Shown here: one piece after another, positions 7,125 to 16,222 of the stretch | Numbering within the stretch: position 1 is the first letter of the stretch | Layout of the letters: every line of letters begins with the position of its first letter | DNA from: CAMDTE01 sp964504345 | GTDB lineage: Bacteria > Bacteroidota > Bacteroidia > Flavobacteriales > Schleiferiaceae | Assembly: GCA_964504345.1 (NCBI GenBank) | Contig: CAZDDX010000002.1 | Location: 334,517 to 398,516 of the forward strand | DNA length: 64,000 bases | Reading direction: 5' to 3' | Position numbers and translations under genes: made by a program | Notes under the pieces: generated by a model | The model's database searches: none | Told to the model about the DNA's origin: nothing | The model's input: only the letters and a program-made list of their open reading frames with translations

Positions 7125-9944
7125 GTGAATTCACATTTAGACCGTCCTTTCTTGGAACGCGTGGCCCGCGAATGGGCCGCGAAAACGCCTACCGACCAAT
7201 GGCACCGCACTGCTTGGGTGCTGCCCAGCCGGCGCGCGGAGCGCTTCTTGCGCACGCACCTGTCCAACGCCGCGCCCGGGCCCGTACTGGCGCCACTGAC
7301 CCTTCCTTTGGACGGTTTGCTGTCTGCCCTGAGCGGACTGCGTCCGGTGAACAGTTTGGACGCCCTGATGCGGTTTTATCCGCTGTACGCCGCACAATTT
7401 GAATCGCACGCCGAGCCTTTTGAGTCCTATGCCCAATGGGGAGCCGGTCTATTGAAAGACCTGAACGACATCGACCGACAAGGGGCCGATCCCGCACTGG
7501 TTTGGCGCGCTACCGCCGAATGGGAGGCCCTGGAGCAATGGGGGCGATCGGAAGAGGTTACGGGCGCCGGAAGGCGCCGCCGCTTGGCCCTGCTTCAGGC
7601 CTTGCCGCAGCTGCACACCCAATGGCACGAAGCCCTGAAGGCGGACGGAACGGGCACCACCGGATTGATCATGCGTACGGCCTCGCCGGCGGACCGCGGA
7701 CCGGACCCCGACGCTTGGAACCGGTTGCGCTCTGAATGGGGCATTGACCACTGGGTTTTTGCGGGATTCAACGCCCTGACGCCCTGCGAGGAAGCGCTGT
7801 TTCGTTGGGCTTTGGAACGCGGCGAAGCCGTGGTTCGCTTCGACGCCGATGCCCACTATTTGAACGACGAATACCACGAAGCTGGGCTGTATTTGCGTCG
7901 GTTTCGGGACCGCTGGCCGGCGGCCGCAACGGCGGATTTGCACAACCCCACCAACGCTTTGCGCGAACGGCCCAAACGCCTGGAGGTTCAAGGGGTCGCG
8001 GGCGCCGTTGGGTTGGCTAAAACGGCCGGCGCCTGGGTGCGCGATCGATTGGCCGAGGATCCCAACTTGGAACGGACCGCGGTGGTGCTGGCGGATGAAT
8101 CCCTCCTGCTCCCCATGCTCCACGCGCTTCCGGAAGTAGATGCCAACGTAACCATGGGCCTGCCGCTGGCTTCCGTGCCGCTGACGGCCTCCCTGGAGGC
8201 CTTGCTGGAGCTTCAAGAAACCGCCGCAGACGGCAGCATTGCCTTGCGTGCTGCACGTGCCTTCTTGGACCACCCGGGCGCCCGCGTGTGGCTGGGGCCG
8301 GATGCGCCGCAGGCCGCGCAACGGTTCCAACGCGCTTCTGCACAAGCGCACCAAATGCGCTGGACCCCACAACAATTGGCGCACCCAGAGGCCGTGGGGC
8401 CCCTGCCGGGATTGGACTTGCTCACCCCAACAGACCAAGCGGTACCGTGGCTGGAGCGCGCCGCCGACCGGCTGGAAGCCGGCAGCGGCGGCGCGTCCCT
8501 GCGGGACTGGGAGCGAACGGCCGCCAACACCCTGGCGTCGGTTTTGCGCACCCTGGCCGAACGGTGCCGTGCGCACCAGTTAAACCCCAACTGGCGCGCC
8601 GTTCGCGCCCTGCTCCAACCCTTTTTCCGCGAGGAACCGCTTGATTTGTTGGGCGAGCCCTTGGCCGGCCTCCAGATCATGGGCCTGCTGGAAACGCGGC
8701 TGCTGGACTTTGAGTCCGTGCTGGTGGTGGGGGCCAACGAAGGCGTGCTTCCTCCCGCCCGGGGGGACTTGGGCTGGATCCCGTGGAGCGTGCGAACGGA
8801 CCTGGGCCTGCCTCTTCCCAACGAACGCGAGGCCATCAATGCCTACCACTTTTACCGACTCCTTCAGCACCCCCAGCGCATCACCCTGCTCTACAGCACG
8901 GATTCCGACGCCACCGGCGGCGGCGAGCCCAGCCGGTACCTCCACCAGCTGCGCGTGGAATTGAAGCCCTACACGAAGCACTGGGAAAGCGCCCTTCGCT
9001 ACGTGCCGCTGACGCCGGAAAGCTTGGTGACACCCACGGGTTGGAACCCTTCGCCGGAAGCCCTCGTCACGCTGCAAAGTCGGTTGGAGAATCCCAAAAC
9101 CGCACTCTCGCCCAGTAAGTTGTCCCAATTTTTGCGCGACCCTGAGGTGTTCTACCGCGAATACCTGCTCCGCGCGCGTCCGGAAGACGAACCCAAGGAA
9201 CGCATTGACGACGCCCTCTTTGGGAACATCGTGCACAAGGCCCACGAATTGCTCTACCAAACGCTCCTGGGCAACGACGACCCGCAGTTGTTGCGGCCGT
9301 CGAACGAACAATGGGAAGCTTTGATGCAGGAAGCGCTCCAAGCCGAATACCCCGGCGGACAAGTGGCCACGGGCAAAAACGCTTTGGCTTACCGCGTGGG
9401 AAGTACGCTGATGCGTGAATTGGCCAACGCAGACGCGGACCGCTTGGAAAAGCGCAAAGAAGCTGGGGAGGACTGGAGCTTGGTGGGGGTGGAAGACGAA
9501 TTGACGGCCGTCCTGCACACCGATGCTGGCCCCGTCTACTTCCGCGGCAAGGCGGACCGCTTGGAGCGCACCGCGCAGGGTTTAGCCATTTTGGACCTCA
9601 AAACCGGTACGGTGAAGGCCGAAGATTTAAAATTCACCAATTGGGACCACCTGCTCGTTCCAGACAAAGGCAGCAAGCCCCTCCAATTGATGACCTATGC
9701 CTGGATGCACGCGCGCTCCACGGGCGACTCCCAGCCCGTTCGGGTGGGGATTGTGCCGCTGCGCCAACCGCGATTGGAGCCTATGTGGCTGAATTTCAAC
9801 GGACTGGAATCGTTTGGGCCCGATGCGTTGGACGCCTTTGAAAACGAGGTACTTCGGCCATTGGTGGCGGCCCTTCGGGCAGAGATCCCCTGGTCTGAAT
9901 TTCAGTCCTCAGGAAAAACCGAGCGCTTGGCGGACGCGGAGTAG
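7125..9944 (+). CDS. AddB-like PD-(D/E)XK nuclease/inactive helicase
   Basis: A 939-aa protein of the Bacteroidota AddB-like family, the probable partner of the AddA-like helicase at 60362-62949 in double-strand-break end processing. The N-terminal half is a degenerate helicase-like region with no convincing Walker A. The nuclease domain at about residues 655-870 begins SPSKLSQFLRDPEVFYREYLL and holds FRGKADRLER followed by AILDLKTG, the D...D-x-K catalytic core. No cysteines flank the nuclease, so the Fe-S cluster of Firmicutes AddB appears to be missing. The GTG start at 7125 is 53 bp after nadD. The 3' end overlaps trpS by 36 bp tail-to-tail. Confidence 0.85.
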   Translation: MNSHLDRPFLERVAREWAAKTPTDQWHRTAWVLPSRRAERFLRTHLSNAAPGPVLAPLTLPLDGLLSALSGLRPVNSLDALMRFYPLYAAQFESHAEPFESYAQWGAGLLKDLNDIDRQGADPALVWRATAEWEALEQWGRSEEVTGAGRRRRLALLQALPQLHTQWHEALKADGTGTTGLIMRTASPADRGPDPDAWNRLRSEWGIDHWVFAGFNALTPCEEALFRWALERGEAVVRFDADAHYLNDEYHEAGLYLRRFRDRWPAAATADLHNPTNALRERPKRLEVQGVAGAVGLAKTAGAWVRDRLAEDPNLERTAVVLADESLLLPMLHALPEVDANVTMGLPLASVPLTASLEALLELQETAADGSIALRAARAFLDHPGARVWLGPDAPQAAQRFQRASAQAHQMRWTPQQLAHPEAVGPLPGLDLLTPTDQAVPWLERAADRLEAGSGGASLRDWERTAANTLASVLRTLAERCRAHQLNPNWRAVRALLQPFFREEPLDLLGEPLAGLQIMGLLETRLLDFESVLVVGANEGVLPPARGDLGWIPWSVRTDLGLPLPNEREAINAYHFYRLLQHPQRITLLYSTDSDATGGGEPSRYLHQLRVELKPYTKHWESALRYVPLTPESLVTPTGWNPSPEALVTLQSRLENPKTALSPSKLSQFLRDPEVFYREYLLRARPEDEPKERIDDALFGNIVHKAHELLYQTLLGNDDPQLLRPSNEQWEALMQEALQAEYPGGQVATGKNALAYRVGSTLMRELANADADRLEKRKEAGEDWSLVGVEDELTAVLHTDAGPVYFRGKADRLERTAQGLAILDLKTGTVKAEDLKFTNWDHLLVPDKGSKPLQLMTYAWMHARSTGDSQPVRVGIVPLRQPRLEPMWLNFNGLESFGPDALDAFENEVLRPLVAALRAEIPWSEFQSSGKTERLADAE

Positions 9945-10880
9945 CGTGGCATCGGCCACGGCCGCGGCCTTGCGGGCGCCTACCTCCAGGGCGGCATCCA
10001 GGGCAGCTGGATTTGCCATCAGGGCGTCAAAACGCAAGCGCTCGTCCGCAAAACGTTCCAACAACACGCCCAATAATTCGGTTTTGGCGTGTCCGTAGCC
10101 CAAGCCGCCGGCGCGGTACCGCTGGGCCAAATCCGCCGTTTGCTCCGGCGTGGCCACCAAGCGAAACAGCTGGAACACGTTGCATTTTTCCGGATCCTTC
10201 GGCGCCTCCAACGGAGTAGCGTCCGTTACAATCCCCATAATCTGCTTCTTCAATTCCTTTTCCGGCAAAAAAACGTCCACCACATTCTTGTAGGACTTGC
10301 TCATCTTTTGACCGTCCGTTCCGGGAATCGTCATGACTTGCTCGTCGATCCGCGCTTCCGGCACCACCAGTAATTCCTTGCCTGTGTGGCGGTTGATGGC
10401 CGACGCAATGTCTCGGGTAATTTCCAAATGCTGGCGCTGGTCCTTGCCCACCGGCACCAAGTCCGCGTCGTACAGCAAGATGTCCGCCGCCATGAGCACC
10501 GGGTAATCAAAAAGTCCGGCGTTCACGTCCGAGAGCTTGTCCGACTTGTCTTTGAAGCTGTGCGCATTCGCCAACATGGGGTACGGCGTGAAGCAGTTCA
10601 AATACCACGTCAGCTCCGTGCACTGCGGCACGTGGCTTTGGGCATAAAACACGGTCTTGTTGGTGTCCAGACCGCAGGCCAACCAGGCCGCCGCTGTGGC
10701 GTACAGATTTTCCTTGCGAACCGCGGGATCCTTCACCGTGGTCAAAGAGTGCAAGTCTGCAATGAAGAGAAACGAATCGTTGGTGCCCTCGTTGGCCAAT
10801 TTAATGGCGGGCAAAATGGCCCCCAAGAGGTTGCCCAAATGCTGGCGCCCGGAGCTCTGAATCCCCGTGAGAATCCGCAT
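9909..10880 (-). CDS. trpS: Tryptophanyl-tRNA synthetase
   Basis: Charges tRNA-Trp. The 323-aa product is a class I synthetase with the HIGH-type motif in GRQHLGNLLGA (about residues 12-22) and the KMSKS loop in GQKMSKSYKN (about residue 195). It is the last gene of a minus-strand series (metB-like, trkA-like, trpS), with a 12-bp gap after the trkA-like gene. Its last 36 nt overlap the 3' end of the AddB-like gene on the other strand. Confidence 0.96.
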   Translation of the reverse strand: MRILTGIQSSGRQHLGNLLGAILPAIKLANEGTNDSFLFIADLHSLTTVKDPAVRKENLYATAAAWLACGLDTNKTVFYAQSHVPQCTELTWYLNCFTPYPMLANAHSFKDKSDKLSDVNAGLFDYPVLMAADILLYDADLVPVGKDQRQHLEITRDIASAINRHTGKELLVVPEARIDEQVMTIPGTDGQKMSKSYKNVVDVFLPEKELKKQIMGIVTDATPLEAPKDPEKCNVFQLFRLVATPEQTADLAQRYRAGGLGYGHAKTELLGVLLERFADERLRFDALMANPAALDAALEVGARKAAAVADATLLRVRQALGFS

Positions 10881-10892
10881 GGTCGTTGTTGG

Positions 10893-11561
10893 TTAAGCGT
10901 TGATGTGGATGAAACGCTCTACGTCTTTGGTGGTGCCAAAAACCACCATCAAATCGTTGGGCTCCACCACGGTGTCGTCTTCCGGAACACCCAAAATGTG
11001 GTGGTCCCCATTGGTCTTCCGCAGCAGCGTGACCAGGCTCAGTTTGTATTTTTTGGTCAAGCCAATGTCTTCCAAACTGCGGCCAACGGTGCTTTTGGGC
11101 GCCTCTACTTCCACAATTTCGTAGTTGTCTGGGAGTTGAACCGCCATGAGCATTCCCGGCGTGAGCAGTCGTTCCGCAACGTTTTTGCCTACTTCCTCTT
11201 CCGGCGACAGAATTTCTTCAACACCCAATTTGGTGAGGATGCGGCGCTGGGTTTCGCCCTGCGCTCGGGCCATCAAACGCTTTACGCCCAAGGACTGCAG
11301 CTGCACCACGGTGAGCATGGTGCACTCAAAATTCTGCCCAATGGAAACCACCACGGCGTCCATGTCTGCGATGTTCTGGGATTCCAGTGCCGGGCGCGAG
11401 GTGGCGTCCAAAGTGACTCCGTAGGTGACGAAGTCGCGAATGCTCTCCACCTTGTCTGGGTCGGAGTCGATGGCCAAGATTTCCGCGCCCTTTTCGGCGA
11501 GTTTCTTGGCGATGGCGGAGCCAAACTGACCCAACCCGATGACAGCAAATTTATCGGCCAT
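10893..11561 (-). CDS. TrkA/KtrA-family potassium channel regulatory subunit
   Basis: A 222-aa cytoplasmic RCK protein that gates a TrkH/KtrB-type potassium transporter by binding nucleotides. The Rossmann domain starts FAVIGLGQFGSAIAKKL (GxGxxGxxxA), and an acidic residue at the end of beta 2 (AIDSD) fits NAD(H) or adenine nucleotide binding. An RCK_C domain occupies about residues 135-220. No membrane partner is in the window. The gene begins 4 bp after the stop of the upstream PLP enzyme. A near-match -7 sequence (TACTTTAG) spans that stop codon, 4 nt before the ATG. Confidence 0.9.
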   Translation of the reverse strand: MADKFAVIGLGQFGSAIAKKLAEKGAEILAIDSDPDKVESIRDFVTYGVTLDATSRPALESQNIADMDAVVVSIGQNFECTMLTVVQLQSLGVKRLMARAQGETQRRILTKLGVEEILSPEEEVGKNVAERLLTPGMLMAVQLPDNYEIVEVEAPKSTVGRSLEDIGLTKKYKLSLVTLLRKTNGDHHILGVPEDDTVVEPNDLMVVFGTTKDVERFIHINA

Positions 11562-11565
11562 GGTG

Positions 11566-12672
11566 CTAAAGTAGGGAAAGTGCTTGATTTAGATCTTCTT
11601 GGAGGTCGCGAACGTCCTCAATGCCCACGCTCAAACGCAGCAAACCGTCCGTTACGCCTACGGCTTCGCGCTGCTCCTTGGGAATGGAGGCGTGCGTCAT
11701 CGTGGCGGGATGGCCCACCAAGGATTCCACACCGCCCAGGCTTTCCGCCAGGGTGAACACGCGCAAGGCAGACGCCACACGGGAGGCCGTTGCGAGGTCG
11801 TTTCCGCGCACCACAAAGGAAATCATGCCGCCAAAACCCGGGTAGTAAACTTTTTCCACGGCGGGGTGGTCCTGCAAAAAGCCCAGCAGGGCTTGCGCGT
11901 TGGACTGGTGGCGATCCATGCGCACGTGGAGGGTTTTGATGCCGCGCAGCACCAAAAAGCTGTCCATGGGGCCGCAAACGGCCCCAGAAGCGTTCTGAAT
12001 GAAATACAGGCGCTCCGCCAAGGCGGGATCCTTCACCACCAACGCGCCCAAAACCACGTCCGAGTGTCCGCCCAAGTACTTGGTAGCGCTGTGCAATACA
12101 ATGTGCGCACCCAGTTCCAGCGGACGCTGAAAATAGGGAGTGGCAAAGGTGTTGTCCACCACCAACAACGCGCCGCACTCCGCTGCAATACGGGCCATGG
12201 CTTCGATGTCGATGGTGTTGAGCATGGGATTCGTCGGGGTTTCCACCCACAAAACCCGCGTGCGGTCCGTCACCATCGTACGAACGGCGTCGGCATCCTG
12301 CATGGGGGAAAAGTGGAACTTCAGGCCAAAACCTTCGTACACCTTGGTGAACAGTCGGTAGGTGCCTCCGTACAAATCCGAGGTGCTGATCACCTCATCG
12401 CCCGGCTGAAGCAACTTCAGCACCGCGTCCACGGCCGCCAAGCCGCTGCCGAAGGCCATAGCATGCGTACCGCCCTCAATGGAGGCCAGCGAGCGCTCCA
12501 AAGCGTGCCGCGTAGGGTTCTGGGTGCGGCTGTACTCGTAGCCTTGGTGCACCCCGGGGGCAGACTGTGCGTACGTAGACGTTTGGTAAATGGGGGGCAT
12601 AACGGCTCCCGTGCTGGGGTCCGGATGCTGTCCGCCGTGAATGGTTAACGTGTTGAAACGGTGCGAATCCAT
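11566..12672 (-). CDS. Cys/Met-metabolism PLP enzyme (cystathionine gamma-synthase or beta-lyase)
   Basis: A 368-aa member of the trans-sulfuration PLP family. The cofactor lysine is in HSATKYLGGHSDVVLGAL, and YSRTQNPTRHALE and ETPTNPML are the other conserved binding segments. Whether it is cystathionine gamma-synthase, gamma-lyase or beta-lyase cannot be fixed from sequence alone, since these subfamilies share all motifs visible here. An exact -7 box (TACCTTTG) lies 4 nt before the ATG. It is followed closely by the trkA-like gene and trpS. Confidence 0.88.
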   Translation of the reverse strand: MDSHRFNTLTIHGGQHPDPSTGAVMPPIYQTSTYAQSAPGVHQGYEYSRTQNPTRHALERSLASIEGGTHAMAFGSGLAAVDAVLKLLQPGDEVISTSDLYGGTYRLFTKVYEGFGLKFHFSPMQDADAVRTMVTDRTRVLWVETPTNPMLNTIDIEAMARIAAECGALLVVDNTFATPYFQRPLELGAHIVLHSATKYLGGHSDVVLGALVVKDPALAERLYFIQNASGAVCGPMDSFLVLRGIKTLHVRMDRHQSNAQALLGFLQDHPAVEKVYYPGFGGMISFVVRGNDLATASRVASALRVFTLAESLGGVESLVGHPATMTHASIPKEQREAVGVTDGLLRLSVGIEDVRDLQEDLNQALSLL

Positions 12673-12676
12673 AGAA

Positions 12677-12684
12677 CAAAGGTA
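12677..12684 (-). promoter_or_regulatory. -7 promoter box for the trans-sulfuration gene
   Basis: TACCTTTG on the minus strand, an exact consensus, 4 nt before the ATG at 12672. This predicts a leaderless or near-leaderless transcript. Confidence 0.75.
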
Positions 12685-12706
12685 GGGGGTTAATGCGGGC
12701 CCTAAA

Positions 12707-13564
12707 TCAGTAAACGTTGAGCACTTGCTCCTTAATTTTTTCCAAATCTTCTTTCATCCCCACCACCAACTTTTGCAATTCAGCGTGGTTGGCTTTGGAG
12801 CCCAAGGTATTGATTTCCCGGCCCATTTCTTGAGCAATGAACCCCAATTTGCGGCCCTGGCCCTCGGCCAGCGTTTCGCGGAAGTAATTCAAGTGCGCTT
12901 GCAGCCGCACCTTCTCCTCGTTGATGTCCAACTTCTCCAAGTAGTGCACCAGTTCCTGCTCGTAGCGGTCGTGGTTGTACTCCATGCCCTCCAAGCCGCG
13001 CAACAAGCGCTCCTTCACGGTTTGAATGCGTTCCGACTCGTACCTCGGCACCTCGTGCAGGGCGCGCTCAATGGCGTCCACTTGGGCCAAGAGATCATCC
13101 GCCAACATCCGACCTTCGTCCAAGCGATACTGCAGGAAAGCCGCCAAAGCCCCTTCCAGCGCTTCAGAAACCGCTATCCATTCCTCCTCCGTGCGGTCCT
13201 CCGCCACACTCCGGGTGGCGTCCGGCAGGCGCAATGCCATGGCCAAAAGCTCCGCATCCGTGGGGGTTTCGTTGGGACAAAGGGCGCGCAATTGGGTGCA
13301 GTAGCCCTCGATCAGCGGAATGTTCAAAGCGGGCGCTTTTGGCGCCTCCGCGCTGGTCTCCAGCTGCACGTGCACCTCTACCTTGCCGCGTTCGATGCAC
13401 TCGTTCAAGTGCTTGCGGGTAGCAAATTCAAACTCGCGCAAAGAGAACGGCAAGCGCAAATTCAGGTCCAGTTGCTTGCTGTTTACGGAACGAATTTCTG
13501 CCGACGCGGTGGTGTTGCCCGCGGTGGCGGTGTGTCGGCCGAAGCCGGTCATGGATTTGATCAT
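12707..13564 (-). CDS. YicC family endoribonuclease
   Basis: A 285-aa YicC/YloC protein; E. coli YicC is an endoribonuclease involved in small-RNA turnover. The N-terminus MIKSMTGFGR is the family hallmark, and the C-terminal segment GRKLGFIAQEMGREINTLGSKA contains the conserved acidic/His-poor catalytic region. The start at 13564 overlaps the gluQ stop (ATGA). An exact -7 box sits 5 nt upstream within gluQ, so it may be both translationally coupled and separately promoted. Confidence 0.92.
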   Translation of the reverse strand: MIKSMTGFGRHTATAGNTTASAEIRSVNSKQLDLNLRLPFSLREFEFATRKHLNECIERGKVEVHVQLETSAEAPKAPALNIPLIEGYCTQLRALCPNETPTDAELLAMALRLPDATRSVAEDRTEEEWIAVSEALEGALAAFLQYRLDEGRMLADDLLAQVDAIERALHEVPRYESERIQTVKERLLRGLEGMEYNHDRYEQELVHYLEKLDINEEKVRLQAHLNYFRETLAEGQGRKLGFIAQEMGREINTLGSKANHAELQKLVVGMKEDLEKIKEQVLNVY

Positions 13565-14445
13565 GGGGCCAAAGGTAAATAGTCCGACGCGGGTACGGGC
13601 GTTTTGCGCAGTCGATCCCACGCAAAGTCCTGAATCAAGTCCACCGGAAGCACCGGAATGGGTTCTTCCAACAGGCCCAAACCCCAAGCCAACCGACCCA
13701 CCAATTCCTCCGCCGAGCGTCCGGAGGCCCGCCAATCCCGCAGGCTTACGGCGCCGTGCCGCTTGCTCAAGCGCTGACCGTCGGGGCCCATCCACAAGGG
13801 CGCGTGCAAATACTTGGGTGGAGTACAATCCAAAGCGGCAAACAACTGCTTCTGCTGTGGTGTGGCCGATTCCAAATCGCTTCCGCGCACCACCTCCGTA
13901 ATGCCTTGAGCGGCGTCGTCCACCACCACCGCCAAGGTGTAGGCCCATGCTCCGTCTGCCCGGCGCACCGGGAATCCGTCCGGTTGGGCGCGCACCGTGT
14001 ACGGACCGTTTAGCGACAAACCCAAGGAAACGCACGTTCCTGGATAGTGCGGCCCGATGTCCTCCGCCCCGTGCGGAGCGCGCACCGCGCCCTCCACGGC
14101 CGCTTGTAAATCTTTTCGGGTGCATCGGCAGGCAAACACCATCCCTTTTTGGTTCAAACGCTCCAAGGCCGCTTGGTACCCTTCCGTTCGCTTGGATTGA
14201 AATTCGACGGGACCGTCCCAATCCAACCCCAACCACGTCAAATCTTCCTGCGCCGCTGCCGCATACTCCGGCTTGGACCGCTGCGGATCCGTGTCTTCCA
14301 CGCGCAAGTAAAACCGACCGTTCTCAGACCGAGCTCGCAACCAGGCCACCAAGGCCGTGGAAGCATTCCCAAAGTGCAAATAACCCGACGGCGACGGCGC
14401 GTACCTTCCCACATAGCCAAATTCGCCATTTTGGGGTATTTTCAT
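13561..14445 (-). CDS. gluQ: Glutamyl-Q tRNA(Asp) synthetase
   Basis: A 294-aa truncated glutamyl-tRNA synthetase paralogue that attaches Glu to queuosine in the tRNA-Asp anticodon. It has the HIGH-type motif PSPSGYLHFGN, the zinc-site pattern CRCTRKD with a later HYPGTC, and a KMSKS-like LSKRHGA. It lacks the anticodon-binding domain of a full GluRS. About 10 residues precede the usual family start (YVGRYAPSPSG); the N-terminal codons coincide with one copy of a 25-bp tandem duplication. It follows dxs by 40 bp and overlaps yicC. Confidence 0.9.
   Translation of the reverse strand: MKIPQNGEFGYVGRYAPSPSGYLHFGNASTALVAWLRARSENGRFYLRVEDTDPQRSKPEYAAAAQEDLTWLGLDWDGPVEFQSKRTEGYQAALERLNQKGMVFACRCTRKDLQAAVEGAVRAPHGAEDIGPHYPGTCVSLGLSLNGPYTVRAQPDGFPVRRADGAWAYTLAVVVDDAAQGITEVVRGSDLESATPQQKQLFAALDCTPPKYLHAPLWMGPDGQRLSKRHGAVSLRDWRASGRSAEELVGRLAWGLGLLEEPIPVLPVDLIQDFAWDRLRKTPVPASDYLPLAP
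13570..13577 (-). promoter_or_regulatory. -7 promoter box for yicC
   Basis: TACCTTTG on the minus strand, an exact consensus inside the 3' end of gluQ, 5 nt before the yicC ATG. Confidence 0.65.
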
Positions 14446-14468
14446 GATCGCCGTTTTGGGGTATTTTC
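14424..14468. repeat. Tandem 20-bp imperfect duplication at the gluQ start
   Basis: Two copies (14424-14443 and 14449-14468) of CGCCNTTTTGGGGTATTTTC differ at one base and are spaced 25 bp apart. On the minus strand the second copy begins at the G of the gluQ ATG, so the leader duplicates the first coding bases. Confidence 0.85.
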
Positions 14469-14485
14469 TGCTAGCAGTTCATTCA

Positions 14486-16222
14486 TCAAGAGCCCTCCGA
14501 CGCAATCTGCCAGCCGTGTAAATCGCCAAATAAGGGTGCCGGACCGGATCCGTGCGGCAAAAAGGCTGGGCCGTAGCCGTGCGGAACCACCCGCAGGCCT
14601 GGAAAGTGAAGTGCCGCCCAAGCCGCAATGCCCTCGCACAAACCTCCTACGGCCTGGGCGTCTTCCCACACGTGCCATTCGGCACCGGGGTTTTCGTGTG
14701 CGGCGGCGCGCAGCGCCGCCACCGGCAGGGGCTGAATGCGCCCCACGTACCAAACGGCGTCGTGCGGACAATGCTGGGCCACCGCGGAAGCGGTGGTGCC
14801 CGCGGCCCAGTGAAGTATGTTTTTGGGGGCTGAAGCGTTGTTGGTGGTGACGGTTGCCTGCGCTGAGATTGCACCCGCTTCTTGCAAAAGCAAGGCGCCT
14901 TCCTCGGATTCCACCAAACCGTCCTCTTGCGGAGCCAATCCGCGTGGGTAACGCAACACGGTGGGGGTGCCGCTATCCAGGGCGCGGCGGAGCATGCGCG
15001 CCAGGGTGGCGCCGTTGCGCGGAGCATACACGGTGGTGTTGGGAATGCTGCGGAGCAAGGCTACGTCAAACACGCCGTGGTGCGTGGGGCCGTCCTCGCC
15101 CACCCAACCGGCGCGGTCCAAACACAAAACTACTGGGAGGTTTTGCAGGGCCACGTCGTGGATCCATTGATCGACAGCGCGCTGAAAAAAGGTGCTGTAC
15201 AAACTCACCACCGGCTTGCGTCCGGCGGCGGCCAGGGCCGCCGCGGTGGTGACCGCATGCTGTTCGGCGATGCCCACGTCGAAGGTTCGGTCCGGATAAA
15301 TCGCCCGGAAGCGATCCAGGCCTGCGCCGGGCGCCATGGCCGCGGTGAGGGCCACCACGCGATCGTTTGCAGTGGCGGCCGCCAAGAGGGCGTCGGCAAA
15401 AAGGGATTGAAAGGCCGCGGCCGGCGCCGGTTTTTCTGAAGACCCCCACTCCGCGGGGTCTGGCCGATGGGTGCGCACGTGGAGCACCCGGGGACCGGGT
15501 TGGGAAAGGGCGGCGCGCAGCGCCGCTACCACCGCCGGGCAATCGTTGCCGTCCACGGGGATTCCGGAATTCGGAAAGGAAGAAGTTGCTGCCAAACGCG
15601 CATCCCAGTACGTCCAGCCCAAGGACTCAAAAAATTGGCGGTAGGCCGACGCCCCGCCCCGCGCGAGCGCGCCGACGGTGGGTTCAATGGACATGCCGTT
15701 GTCGTTGAGGATCAGCAAGACGTCAGCTCCTGCGCCGCCGCCGTCGTTCAAGGCTTCAAAAGACATTCCGCCGGTCAAGGCTCCGTCGCCCACCACCGCC
15801 ACGCGTTGACGGCGGCGACCGGTGGCAGCGTCGGCGCGCCAAAAACCCAATGCGGCGGACAATGCCGTAGACGAGTGCCCCACGCCGAAGGCATCAAACG
15901 GAGATTCCTCGCGTTTGGGGAAGCCGCTCAGGCCGCCCGGCTTTCGTTGCGTGGCAAAGGTGCCGGCGCGGTCCGTAATGATTTTGTGCAGGTACGCCTG
16001 GTGCCCCACGTCCCAAAGCAAGACGTCCTCGGGGGTGTTGAGCACGTAGTGCAGGGCCACCGTGAGTTCTGCAACGCCCAACGACGCGGCCAAATGGCCA
16101 GATTTCTCACGGGTTTGGGATAGGGCAAAACGACGGACGCGCGCGCACGCTGCCGGAAGTTCTTCCACCGGCAGCGCGCGCAGCGCGCTCAAAGTCATCT
16201 CGTACGTTTCTTCAGACGTCAC
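14486..16222 (-). CDS. dxs: 1-deoxy-D-xylulose-5-phosphate synthase
   Basis: The thiamine-diphosphate enzyme that condenses pyruvate and glyceraldehyde 3-phosphate to DXP, the entry to the MEP isoprenoid pathway and a precursor of vitamin B6 and thiamine. The 578-aa product is shorter than the usual 620 or so. The thiamine motif GDGALTGGMSFEALN, then ILNDNGMSIEP, is at about residues 140-175, and the catalytic Glu region FDVGIAEQHAVTTAA is near residue 315. GTG 16222 overlaps the RND pump stop (GTGA). A TACCTTAG sequence 4 nt upstream is a near-match -7 box within the RND 3' end. Confidence 0.93.
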   Translation of the reverse strand: MTSEETYEMTLSALRALPVEELPAACARVRRFALSQTREKSGHLAASLGVAELTVALHYVLNTPEDVLLWDVGHQAYLHKIITDRAGTFATQRKPGGLSGFPKREESPFDAFGVGHSSTALSAALGFWRADAATGRRRQRVAVVGDGALTGGMSFEALNDGGGAGADVLLILNDNGMSIEPTVGALARGGASAYRQFFESLGWTYWDARLAATSSFPNSGIPVDGNDCPAVVAALRAALSQPGPRVLHVRTHRPDPAEWGSSEKPAPAAAFQSLFADALLAAATANDRVVALTAAMAPGAGLDRFRAIYPDRTFDVGIAEQHAVTTAAALAAAGRKPVVSLYSTFFQRAVDQWIHDVALQNLPVVLCLDRAGWVGEDGPTHHGVFDVALLRSIPNTTVYAPRNGATLARMLRRALDSGTPTVLRYPRGLAPQEDGLVESEEGALLLQEAGAISAQATVTTNNASAPKNILHWAAGTTASAVAQHCPHDAVWYVGRIQPLPVAALRAAAHENPGAEWHVWEDAQAVGGLCEGIAAWAALHFPGLRVVPHGYGPAFLPHGSGPAPLFGDLHGWQIASEGS

